Below are positions 8,515-17,774 of a stretch of DNA of 64,000 nt, piece by piece (position 1 is the stretch's first letter; each line of letters opens with the position of its first letter). This DNA is from Cellulomonas fimi (lineage in GTDB: Bacteria; Actinomycetota; Actinomycetes; Actinomycetales; Cellulomonadaceae), in NCBI RefSeq assembly GCF_028583725.1, contig NZ_CP110680.1, positions 4,154,001 to 4,218,000 on the forward strand, in the 5' to 3' direction. A program made the translations under genes and the position numbers. The notes beneath the pieces were generated by a model, which made no database searches, was not told where the DNA came from, and was given only the letters and a program-made list of their open reading frames with translations.

Positions 8515-11178
8515 GTGACGGACCTGCTCTCGACGCCGGTGCGACCGGCCGACGGGTCGGACGCGGGCGTCACGCTCGACGACTTCCGCCCCGACTGGTC
8601 GCGCGTCGTCGACCCCGGCGACGAGCCGACGACCGCGGACCTGGCCCGTGCGCACGCGGAGGCCGAGCGGCTGCTCGCCGACCACGGCGTCACGTACGGC
8701 GCCGACGCACCCGAGGGCGGTGCGCACGCGTGGCGCCTCGACCCGGTCCCGGTGGTGCTCGACGAACCCGAGTGGACGGCGCTCGACGCGGCGCTCGTGC
8801 AACGGGCCGAGCTGCTCGACGCGGTCCTGCAGGACGTGTACGGCGCGCGCCGCCTGCTCACGGACCAGCTGCTCCCCCCGACGACCGTGCTGGCGCACCC
8901 GGGGTTCCTCCGGCAGGTCGACGGGCTGCGGATGCCGGGCGGGCGCGAGCTCGTGCTCACGGCGACCGACCTGGTGCGGGACGCGTCGGGCGCGTGGTGC
9001 GCGGTGGCCGACCGCACGCAGGCGCCGTCGGGCGCGGCCTACGCGATGGAGGACCGCCGCGTCGTCGCGCAGGTCATGGCCGGCGTGTACCGGCAGGCGT
9101 CGATCCAGCGGCTCGGACCGTTCTTCCACGCGCTGCGGCAGGCGCTGCGTGACGCGGCACCGCGCGAGTCCGACGAGCCGCGCGTCGCGCTGCTGTCGTC
9201 GGGGCCCGCGAGCGAGACGGCGTTCGACCAGGCGTACCTCGCGTCGATGCTCGGGCTGCCGCTCGTCGAGGGCGGTGACCTGCTGGTCCGCGAGGGGCGC
9301 GTGTGGATGCGCGGGCTCGACGGGCTGGAGCGCGTCGACGTGCTGCTGCGCCGTGTCGACGCCGAGTGGTGCGACCCTCTCGACCTGCGCGCCGGGTCGC
9401 GGCTCGGCGTGCCCGGGCTGGTCCGGGCGGTGCGCGCGGGCACCGTGAGCCTGGTGAACCCGCTGGGCAGCTCCGTGCTGGAGAACCCCGCGCTGCTCGC
9501 CTACCTGCCCCGCCTGGCCCGCACGGTCCTCGACCAGGACCTGCTGCTGCCGTCGGCCGCGACGTGGTGGTGCGGCGAGGACTCCGCCCGGCAGCACGTC
9601 CTGACGAACCTCGCGCGGCTCGTGCTGCTGCCGACCGCGCGCGGCACCGACGGCGGCGCGGTCCTCGGCTGGACGCTCGGGCACCGCGAGCGCGCCGACC
9701 TCGCGGCCCGGATCGCCGCGGAGCCGTGGGCGTGGGTGGGTCAGGAGCCCGTCGGCCCGGCCGGTCCGGTCGTCGACGGCTCGCCGGTGGGCGTGGGCTC
9801 CGACCTGACGTCCGCCGACGGCGTCGGGCCCGCGGACCTGGGGCCGCGCGCCGCGGTCCTGCGGACGTTCGCCGTGGCGCACCGGTCGACGTACACGGTG
9901 ATGGCGGGCGGGCTCGCGCGGGTCGCCCCGCAGGCGGTCGTGTCGTCGTCGACCGGGGCGAGCGCCAAGGACGTGTGGGTTCTCGCGTCGTCGGCGGAGC
10001 CCGCGGTCGAGCCGGCGGACGAGACGCCCGCGGAGACGGTCGTCGCGCGCATCCCCGCGACGGGCATCTCGCCGCGCACCGCCGAGAACCTGTACTGGAT
10101 GGGCCGCTACGCCGAGCGTGCGGAGGACCGTGCGCGCGTGCTGCGGGTCGTCGCGGACCGCTGGGACGACTTCCACGCGCGGCCCGCGTCGGCCGGCGGG
10201 CGCGCGCTCGCCGTGCTGCTCGCGAGCCTGGTGCCCGATGCATTGCCGGCGGGTCCGACGACGAGCACGGCGACCGCCGCGACGCCCGACGCCGCGGCCG
10301 GCACGCCGGAGGGGCGTGCCCCGGACACCGTGCACCCCGTCGCGCCGACGCCACCCGCGCTGCGTGCGCTCGCGCTGGACCCGCGGCTCGACGGGACCGT
10401 CGCGCGCTCGGTCCGGCGGATGGCCGGGTGCGCCGCGGCCGTGCGCGACCAGCTCTCGACCGACACGTTCGGGCCGATCGCGCGGATCGAGCGCGCGCTG
10501 CGCGACGAGAGGTCCCGGAGCCGCGCGCCGCGATCGGCGTCGTCCGCCGCGGACCTGCGCGCCGTGACGGCGGGGCTGCGGCCCGCGCTCGACGGCGTCC
10601 TCGAAGGGCTGCTCGCCGTCGCGGGCATCGCCGCCGAAGGGCTCGTGCGGGACGTCGGCTGGCGGCTGCTCGACGCCGGCCGACGCGTCGAGCGCGCGCA
10701 GCACCTCGTCGAGAGCCTGCAGGCGACGCTCGTCGACCAGCGCCCGGTGGCCGTCGACCGCCTGGTGCTGGAGTCGGTGCTCACCACGCACGAGTCCGTC
10801 ATCACCGCGCGGCGGCGCTACCAGGGCGGCGCGCGCGTGCCACAGGTGCTCGAGCTGCTCGTGCTCGACCGGACGAACCCGCGGTCGCTCGCGTACCAGC
10901 TCGCCCGGCTCCAGGAGGACCTCGCCGCGGTGCCCGTCGCGGGCGCGTCGACCGACCAGCGCGACCACCTGCTCGGCGACGTCGTCGCGCTCGTCGACGA
11001 GCTCGACCCGGCCGCAGCCTCGGTCGTCGGGGCGGACGGCCGGCGCGTGCGGCTCGCGGAGACGCTCGAGTCGATGCGCTGGCGGCTGCGGTCCGCGGCC
11101 GACGAGATCGAGAAGGTGCACTTCGTCCGACCCGCGCCCGGCCAGGCGCTCGAGGACCTCTGGGACGCGCCCGCATGA
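8515..11178 (+). CDS. fusion: circularly permuted ATP-grasp + alpha-E (DUF403) protein
   Basis: This 887-residue protein joins two families that are often separate genes. Residues 1 to about 500 match the circularly permuted type 2 ATP-grasp family (DUF404/DUF407), with GVTYGADAPEGG, LRQVDGLRMPGG, LVREGRVWMRGLDG and VNPLGSSVLENPAL. From about residue 522, ENLYWMGRYAERAED opens the all-helical alpha-E domain. ATP-grasp enzymes form amide bonds through acyl phosphates, and these neighbourhoods have been predicted to make or attach peptides; the product is unknown. The GTG at 8515 begins VTDLLSTP. The stop overlaps the transglutaminase start by ATGA, so translation is coupled. Confidence 0.88.
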   Translation: MTDLLSTPVRPADGSDAGVTLDDFRPDWSRVVDPGDEPTTADLARAHAEAERLLADHGVTYGADAPEGGAHAWRLDPVPVVLDEPEWTALDAALVQRAELLDAVLQDVYGARRLLTDQLLPPTTVLAHPGFLRQVDGLRMPGGRELVLTATDLVRDASGAWCAVADRTQAPSGAAYAMEDRRVVAQVMAGVYRQASIQRLGPFFHALRQALRDAAPRESDEPRVALLSSGPASETAFDQAYLASMLGLPLVEGGDLLVREGRVWMRGLDGLERVDVLLRRVDAEWCDPLDLRAGSRLGVPGLVRAVRAGTVSLVNPLGSSVLENPALLAYLPRLARTVLDQDLLLPSAATWWCGEDSARQHVLTNLARLVLLPTARGTDGGAVLGWTLGHRERADLAARIAAEPWAWVGQEPVGPAGPVVDGSPVGVGSDLTSADGVGPADLGPRAAVLRTFAVAHRSTYTVMAGGLARVAPQAVVSSSTGASAKDVWVLASSAEPAVEPADETPAETVVARIPATGISPRTAENLYWMGRYAERAEDRARVLRVVADRWDDFHARPASAGGRALAVLLASLVPDALPAGPTTSTATAATPDAAAGTPEGRAPDTVHPVAPTPPALRALALDPRLDGTVARSVRRMAGCAAAVRDQLSTDTFGPIARIERALRDERSRSRAPRSASSAADLRAVTAGLRPALDGVLEGLLAVAGIAAEGLVRDVGWRLLDAGRRVERAQHLVESLQATLVDQRPVAVDRLVLESVLTTHESVITARRRYQGGARVPQVLELLVLDRTNPRSLAYQLARLQEDLAAVPVAGASTDQRDHLLGDVVALVDELDPAAASVVGADGRRVRLAETLESMRWRLRSAADEIEKVHFVRPAPGQALEDLWDAPA

Positions 11179-12089
11179 CCCGCACCTACGACCTCGTGCA
11201 CCGCACGACGTACGCCTACCCGCAGCCAGTGACGGACTCGTACGGCCGCACGACGCTCACGCCCCGCGACGTGCCCGGCCAGGCGTGCCTCGCGACCGCG
11301 CTCGAGATCGACCCCGCGCCCGCCGACACCGCCGCGCACGTCGACTACTTCGGCAACCGCACGACGTACTTCGGCGTCACGGAGCCGCACACGCGCCTCG
11401 TCGTGACGTCCCGCTCGACGATCGAGGTGTCGCGCGCGCAGCCCGAGCCCGACCGGCTGCCGACGATGCCGTGGGAGGAGGTCGCCGAGTCCGTCCGTGA
11501 CGGCGTCGCGACCGTCGACGAGCACGCGCTCGTCCGGCTGCGCGAGGCGCTGCTCCCGTCGCCGCACGTGTCCCGCACCCGGTCCGTCCGTGACTTCGCG
11601 GCGCCGAGCCTGACCCCGGGCCGCCCGATCGGCGAGGTGCTCGTCGACCTCGCGCACCGCATCCGCACCGAGCTCACCTACCGCTCCGGCTCGACGACGG
11701 TGCACACGACGCAGGACCAGCTCCTCGCGCAGCGCGCTGGCGTGTGCCAGGACTTCGCGCACCTCATGATCGCGGCGCTGCGGCTGCACGGGCTGCCCGC
11801 CCGCTACTCGAGCGGCTACATCGAGACCCGCCCGCCCGCGGGCCGCGAGAAGCTGCGGGGCGCCGACGCGTCGCACGCGTGGGTGTCGGCGTGGGCGCCG
11901 GGGGCCGGGTGGGTCGAGATCGACCCGACCAACGACCAGCTCGTCGACGACCGGTACGTGCTGCTCGGCTGGGGCCGGGACTACCACGACGTGCCGCCGC
12001 TGCGCGGCGTGATCTTCACCGAGGGCCGCGGTGCGCACCCGTCGGTCCAGGTCGACCTCGTGCCGGCGGGCAGCGACCCGTTCCTCTGA
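11175..12089 (+). CDS. transglutaminase-like cysteine peptidase family protein
   Basis: The 304-residue protein has an N-terminal bacterial transglutaminase-associated beta domain (TYDLVHRTTYAYPQPV to about residue 110) and a transglutaminase core. The catalytic triad is visible as Cys in RAGVCQDFAH (about residue 191), His in DASHAWVSAW and Asp in WVEIDPTND. The fold supports amide hydrolysis or transfer. The ATG lies inside the stop codon context of the ATP-grasp/alpha-E gene (ATGA overlap), a constant partnership in actinobacteria and proteobacteria. The protein lacks a signal peptide, so the substrate is probably cytoplasmic. It converges on the next gene, with a GC-rich palindrome at 12093-12108 between them. 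Confidence 0.88.
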   Translation: MTRTYDLVHRTTYAYPQPVTDSYGRTTLTPRDVPGQACLATALEIDPAPADTAAHVDYFGNRTTYFGVTEPHTRLVVTSRSTIEVSRAQPEPDRLPTMPWEEVAESVRDGVATVDEHALVRLREALLPSPHVSRTRSVRDFAAPSLTPGRPIGEVLVDLAHRIRTELTYRSGSTTVHTTQDQLLAQRAGVCQDFAHLMIAALRLHGLPARYSSGYIETRPPAGREKLRGADASHAWVSAWAPGAGWVEIDPTNDQLVDDRYVLLGWGRDYHDVPPLRGVIFTEGRGAHPSVQVDLVPAGSDPFL

Positions 12090-12170
12090 CGTGCGGCCGG
12101 CCGGCCGCGGCTCGGACGAGCACGTGTCCGCGACGCTCTGGCGCCCGGTGGCCGTCCGCCGGTGGTCGCG

Positions 12171-13106
12171 TCAGCGCAGGTCGCGGCCGCGCTCGGCGAG
12201 CTCCTCGGGCGGGACGACGAACCCGCCGCTGTCGACGACCGTCCCGCCCGCGACCCGCCACAGCGTCGCCGCGACCCGCGCGACGGACGGCGTCACGCGC
12301 GACCGCGCGATGAGGTGGAGTTGCGACGGCTGCTCGGCGAGCAGCTGGGTGCCGTCGGGCGGCTGCCACGCGACGTGGTACGCCCACGTGCCGTACTGGC
12401 GCTGGTCGACGGTCGACAGCACGAGCGGCACCTCGCGGGCGCGCGCGGCGCGGATCGTCACGGCGCCGTCGTACTCGAAGCCCGCGGTGACGGAGAACGG
12501 CTGGGCCGTCGGGTCCGCCGCGGACGGGGGCGCGAGGTCGGCCGGCCCGATGCGCGCGCCCGCGAGCGCGGGCCGGACCAGCGGGACCACGTCGGGCGGG
12601 GCCAGCGGCAGGGACGACCAGAGCGTGAGGTCGACGGCGGCGGCGGGGTCGGGGGCGACGACACGCGAGCCGTCGGCGGGCAGGACGGCGCCGCCGACGC
12701 GGCGGGCGGCGGCGACCGTCCACCCCTCCGCGAGGTCGTGCCGGGTCGCGGCCCCGACGGCGCCGGTCTCCTCCGGGTCGTCGCCCGTGCCCAGCGTCCA
12801 CGCGTCGAGCTCGCGCGCACCGAGCCCGAGCGCGCGGGCGACGGCCTCGTCGAGCCGGACGGGCCCGGCGGTGGCGTCGAGCCGGAGCAGTCCCGTCGTG
12901 GGCCGGGGGGCCTCGACGACGATGCCGCGGAACCGCGCGCCGGTGGGCCGGGCGGAGGCGGGGCGCTCGCCGGGGTCGAGCGGCCGGCGCTCCCACGTCG
13001 CGCCGGGGAACCACGCGGCGGCGAGCGGGCGCACGTCGGTGCCGGCGGGGAGCACCAGGACGTGCCGGCCGACGAGCGGCGCGGGGACGACCTCGGCCAG
13101 GATCAT
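12171..13106 (-). CDS. hypothetical protein
   Basis: I do not recognise a family for this 311-residue protein. It has no signal peptide or membrane segment. It is rich in Pro, Ala and Val and contains short beta-like stretches, including VGRHVLVLPAGTDVRPL at the N-terminus and YGTWAYHVAWQPPDG toward the C-terminus. Codon third positions follow the local bias, which supports a real gene. The ATG at 13106 is the first in-frame start after the intergenic stretch. It converges on the transglutaminase gene and is not obviously in an operon with the DinB-like gene 176 bp upstream. Confidence 0.6.
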   Translation of the reverse strand: MILAEVVPAPLVGRHVLVLPAGTDVRPLAAAWFPGATWERRPLDPGERPASARPTGARFRGIVVEAPRPTTGLLRLDATAGPVRLDEAVARALGLGARELDAWTLGTGDDPEETGAVGAATRHDLAEGWTVAAARRVGGAVLPADGSRVVAPDPAAAVDLTLWSSLPLAPPDVVPLVRPALAGARIGPADLAPPSAADPTAQPFSVTAGFEYDGAVTIRAARAREVPLVLSTVDQRQYGTWAYHVAWQPPDGTQLLAEQPSQLHLIARSRVTPSVARVAATLWRVAGGTVVDSGGFVVPPEELAERGRDLR

Positions 13107-13213
13107 GGGCGGACCGTACCCCGGGATTGCTGCGGGCAGGTTTCGGCGTGGTGTCGGACGCGGCGAGTCCCCGGGACACGCCGGACGTGCAGGTCAGCGC
13201 CTAATCGCTTCAC

Positions 13214-13268
13214 GTGTCCACATCGGGGCAACCCTTTGCACACCGCTGTGGACAGACCCTGTGGACAA
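13214..13268. promoter_or_regulatory. cluster of three DnaA-box-like nonamers
   Basis: The gap 13107-13282 holds GTGTCCACA (13214-13222), TGTGGACAG (13247-13255) and TGTGGACAA (13260-13268). The last is the exact reverse complement of TTGTCCACA, the usual actinobacterial DnaA box; the other two differ at one base. No AT-rich unwinding region or dnaA/dnaN gene is present, so this is not oriC. It could bind DnaA as a regulatory or titration site. Confidence 0.4.
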
Positions 13269-13282
13269 AAGTTGCGGCGGGG

Positions 13283-13846
13283 TCAGGCGCGCACGTCGTG
13301 CAGGTGGTGCACGACGTCGTGCACGAAGTACTGGCCGAGCGTGCGGACGGTGAACACCGAGCCGTTCGACCGGCGACCGGGACGCTCCACCTGCTCCTCG
13401 CGCACCGCGTCGAACCGGTCCGCGATCACGTCGGCGGCGTCGGCGAGCTCGTCCGCGACGACGACCGGGTCCTGCAGGTCGTACCGGTCCTCGAGCGCGG
13501 TCGCGTCCTGGTCCCAGTTCTCGAACAGCGGGTCGTCCTGCTCGAGCATGAGCTGCAGCCGGCCGTCGAACACCCGCAGCACGTCGCGCACGTGTGCCCC
13601 GTACTCCAGCACGCTCCACACGTGCGGCGCGGGCCGGACGCGCGCGTCCTCGCGGTTGAGCGCCGAGATCCAGCGCGGGGTCAGGTCGCGGACGGTGCCG
13701 CCGATCGCGTGCACGTCGACGTCCGCGGCGGAGAACCCGCACTCGGGGCACGGCTCGCGCAGCACCCACGTCCAGTCCTTGGTGTCCGGCTCGATCGCCG
13801 GGGCGGGCTGGGCGTCGGCGGGTTCGGTCGTCGGCTCGCTCGTCAT
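13283..13846 (-). CDS. DinB-fold (DUF664-like) protein with N-terminal zinc-type segment
   Basis: This 187-residue protein resembles the DinB/YfiT-like four-helix family. A Cys pair in REPCPECGF (about residues 31-38) precedes the bundle. Potential metal ligands are the histidines in HVWSVLEYGAHVRDV and the C-terminal YFVHDVVHHLHDV. Members bind a divalent metal and include thiol-dependent transferases using mycothiol or bacillithiol; the particular reaction is unknown. The start ATG at 13846 gives an acidic Pro-rich leader. It lies 88 bp downstream of the DUF779 gene on the same strand. Confidence 0.75.
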   Translation of the reverse strand: MTSEPTTEPADAQPAPAIEPDTKDWTWVLREPCPECGFSAADVDVHAIGGTVRDLTPRWISALNREDARVRPAPHVWSVLEYGAHVRDVLRVFDGRLQLMLEQDDPLFENWDQDATALEDRYDLQDPVVVADELADAADVIADRFDAVREEQVERPGRRSNGSVFTVRTLGQYFVHDVVHHLHDVRA

Positions 13847-13934
13847 GCCCGCACGCTAGACGCTCCGCGTCGCCGTGTCGCCGTCGGGTCCACACCTGTC
13901 GGTGGCTCGACGCCGCGTGTCCGTCGCGGGCGCC

Positions 13935-14324
13935 TCAGACCACCCCCGCGGCGTGCAGCTCCTCGTACTCGGCGTCCGTCAGCACGCGTGACCGCAGCAG
14001 GAACCGCACACCCTCGGGCGCCTCGAGCGAGAACCCCGCGCCGCGGCCCGGCACCAGGTCGATCGTCAGGTGCGTGTGCTTCCAGTACTCGTACTGCGCG
14101 CGCGTCATCCACACCGGCACGGCCGCCCCGTCGCCCAGGTCGAGGTCGCCGAGGTGCACGTCGACGTCGCCCGTGATGAGGTCGCCCGCCGGGTAGCACA
14201 TCGGCGACGACCCGTCGCAGCACCCGCCCGACTGGTGGATCATCAGCTCGCCGTGCTGCGCGCGCAGCGTCCGCAGCATGTCGAGCGCGGCGTCGGTGGC
14301 CGCGACCCGCTCCGGCAGTCCCAT
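13935..14324 (-). CDS. DUF779 domain-containing protein
   Basis: The 129-residue protein is a full-length DUF779 member, recognisable from HGELMIHQSGGCCDGSSPMC near the N-terminus and the hydrophobic RGAGFSLEAPEGVRFLLRSR near the C-terminus. The paired cysteines suggest metal or redox chemistry, but no activity is established. The family is almost always adjacent to ExaC/AcoD-type aldehyde dehydrogenases, as here (140 bp downstream of the dehydrogenase stop, same strand), so a supporting role in aldehyde oxidation is inferred. Confidence 0.88.
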   Translation of the reverse strand: MGLPERVAATDAALDMLRTLRAQHGELMIHQSGGCCDGSSPMCYPAGDLITGDVDVHLGDLDLGDGAAVPVWMTRAQYEYWKHTHLTIDLVPGRGAGFSLEAPEGVRFLLRSRVLTDAEYEELHAAGVV

Positions 14325-14464
14325 CTCGCCTCCTCCCCCGCCCGGCGACGACCGGTCCCCCGGCCGGCCGCCGTCGGGCGGCGTCGCCCGTCGTCCCGCG
14401 GTGAGCCCGACGGCCGCGGCGGAAGCTCCCCTCCGAACCTCCGCCGCGACCGCGTGCCCGCCCG

Positions 14465-15988
<1,524 letters not shown>

Positions 15989-16123
15989 CACGCCTCCCTG
16001 GCGGGGTCCGCGGGCGAAGGCTTGTGGCGCGCCCGGGGTCGCGGCGTCGTTGCCCCGACACGCCCACGCTAGGCACGGCGCGTTGCAGGACCGTTGCACC
16101 GCCGCGGGCGGTCAGGAGGTCGT

Positions 16124-16178
16124 CGACCCGGTGCTTGCTACCGGGACATCGGCGAGTCCGGTCACCACACCCGGGTCG
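16124..16178. repeat. 55-bp palindromic repeat, copy 1
   Basis: The left arm begins CGACCCGGTGCT and the right arm ends CACCCGGGTCG. Arms of 20 nt flank a 15-nt centre, with 14 of 20 arm positions complementary. It lies between the GAF regulator stop and the aldehyde dehydrogenase start. The other copies at 45307, 46448 and 48835 have exactly the same length. Confidence 0.8.
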
Positions 16179-16225
16179 CCGTGCGCGAGGGCGGGCGACA
16201 CGGGTGGGGAGGCGGCAGTAGGACG

Positions 16226-17506
16226 TCAGCCGGCGCGGTCGGTGAGGCGGCGGGCCAGGAGGTCGAGGCGGCCGCGGGCCTGGACGTGCGCGGGCGTGCC
16301 GCGCGGCGCGAGGACCGCGAGCCGCTGCCACGCCTGCCAGTCGTCGGCACCGTCGTCGGACGACACCCACCGCGACACCGCACCCTCCTCGGGGCTGGCC
16401 AGCACGGCGGCCCGCAGGTCGGCGCGCAGGTCCTCGCGGATGCGCTCGACGCCGGGCGCGACGGACCGCGGCAGGACGACGCCGGGGTGGTTGGCGAGCG
16501 CGGCGACGACGTCCCCGACCTCGAGCAGCCCGCGCACGGTGTCGGCGTCGGAACGGACCGGCACGGTCAGCCGGTAGGGGCGCGACGACGACAGGAGGGG
16601 TCCGACGACGCGTCGCAGCCGTGACACCTCGGCCCGGACGGTGACGTCGGACAGCACGTCGTCGGAGAGCTGCACGGCGAGCTCGTCGGCCGTGAGCCCC
16701 GCGGGGTGCTGGGCGAGGAGCAGCAGGATCTCGGCGTGCCGCAGCGTGAGGCGCACGTCGCGGCCGTCGAGGTGGAGCGTCGGGACGGCCGGGCCGAGGA
16801 CACGCAGCCGCGCGCCCGCTGCGGACCGGGGGCCGCCCGTGATGGCGGTGACGGCGCGCTCGGACGGCAGCTGGAGCACGGGGGCGACGGCGGTGCGCGC
16901 GAGCTCCGCCTCGACGGCCGCGACGGTGGCCCGGACCAGCGACATCATCACGGCGGTCGCGACGACGGGCCCGCCGGTCACGTCGAGCACGCCGAGCACC
17001 TGCCCGGACGGGGCGCGCACGGGCGCCGCCGTGCAGTTCCACGGGTGCACCGTGCGCGCGTAGTGCTCCGTCCCGACGACCTGCGCGGGCCGCTCGGTGA
17101 CGAGCGCGACGCCCGGTGCGTTCGTGCCGGCACGGTCCTCGCTCCACACGGCGCCCTCGACGAACCCCACGCCCTCGACCCTGCGGCGCACGTCCCGGTC
17201 GCCCTCGACCCACAGCAGCCGGCCCGCGTCGTCGGTGAGCGCGGTGATCCACCCCGCGCCGGCGCCGGGACGGACCAGGAGGTCGCGGACCACGGGCATC
17301 GCGGCGGCGAGCGGGTGCGCGCGGCGGTAGGACGTGAGGGTGCGCCCGGCCATGTCGACGGGCGGCGCGGGGACCTCGGGATCGACGCCGCTGCGCGCGC
17401 TGCGCCGCCACGAGTCCGCGACGAGGCGTCGGACGTGCTGCCCGGCGAGCCGCCCGGTCGTGACGAAGTGCTCGTGGGCGACACGCACGGAGTCGTGCTG
17501 CGACAT
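16226..17506 (-). CDS. GAF-domain transcriptional regulator with C-terminal winged helix (AcoR-like)
   Basis: The 426-residue regulator begins with an AcoR-type segment (HEHFVTTGRLAGQHVRRLV, SWRRSARSGVDPE). A GAF sensor domain follows at about residues 70-210 with GAGAGWITALTDDAGRLLW and APVRAPSGQVLGVLDVTGG. There is no sigma-54 AAA+ domain. Instead a winged-helix region at about residues 255-340 contains RHAEILLLLAQHPAGLTADEL and VTVRAEVSRLRRVVG. Actinobacterial aldehyde dehydrogenase loci commonly carry this type, so it probably senses an aldehyde or alcohol and controls exaC. The ATG at 17506 follows GGGGAG. Confidence 0.82.
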   Translation of the reverse strand: MSQHDSVRVAHEHFVTTGRLAGQHVRRLVADSWRRSARSGVDPEVPAPPVDMAGRTLTSYRRAHPLAAAMPVVRDLLVRPGAGAGWITALTDDAGRLLWVEGDRDVRRRVEGVGFVEGAVWSEDRAGTNAPGVALVTERPAQVVGTEHYARTVHPWNCTAAPVRAPSGQVLGVLDVTGGPVVATAVMMSLVRATVAAVEAELARTAVAPVLQLPSERAVTAITGGPRSAAGARLRVLGPAVPTLHLDGRDVRLTLRHAEILLLLAQHPAGLTADELAVQLSDDVLSDVTVRAEVSRLRRVVGPLLSSSRPYRLTVPVRSDADTVRGLLEVGDVVAALANHPGVVLPRSVAPGVERIREDLRADLRAAVLASPEEGAVSRWVSSDDGADDWQAWQRLAVLAPRGTPAHVQARGRLDLLARRLTDRAG

Positions 17507-17774
17507 GACTCTCCCCTCGACCCATCGCCGAGCACCGGCCCCCCGTGACCTCCGAGTGTACGAATCGTCCTGCTTCCGCGCGCGGAGGTCCGCAGAAGGA
17601 TCGGCGCGTCGCGTACGTGGCGGCACCGCCGCGGCTCCTTCCGGTCGGGCGACGGACGCCCGGGACGCCGGTGCGCCCCCGCGCCGCGAGGGCAGCATCG
17701 CGTTCCCTTTGGTGCACAGCCCGTGGGCAGGGGGCGGCCGCGCGGCTAGCCTGACGAGGGTCGAGGGAGACGCA

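Noticed and set aside
12093..12108. GCGGCCGGCCGGCCGC palindrome as terminator
   Set aside because: Perfectly self-complementary but without a loop or T-run; it may be chance in such GC-rich sequence, so it is only mentioned with the transglutaminase gene.
13214..13268. Replication origin
   Set aside because: Only three DnaA-like boxes, no AT-rich region and no dnaA, dnaN, gyr or par genes nearby.
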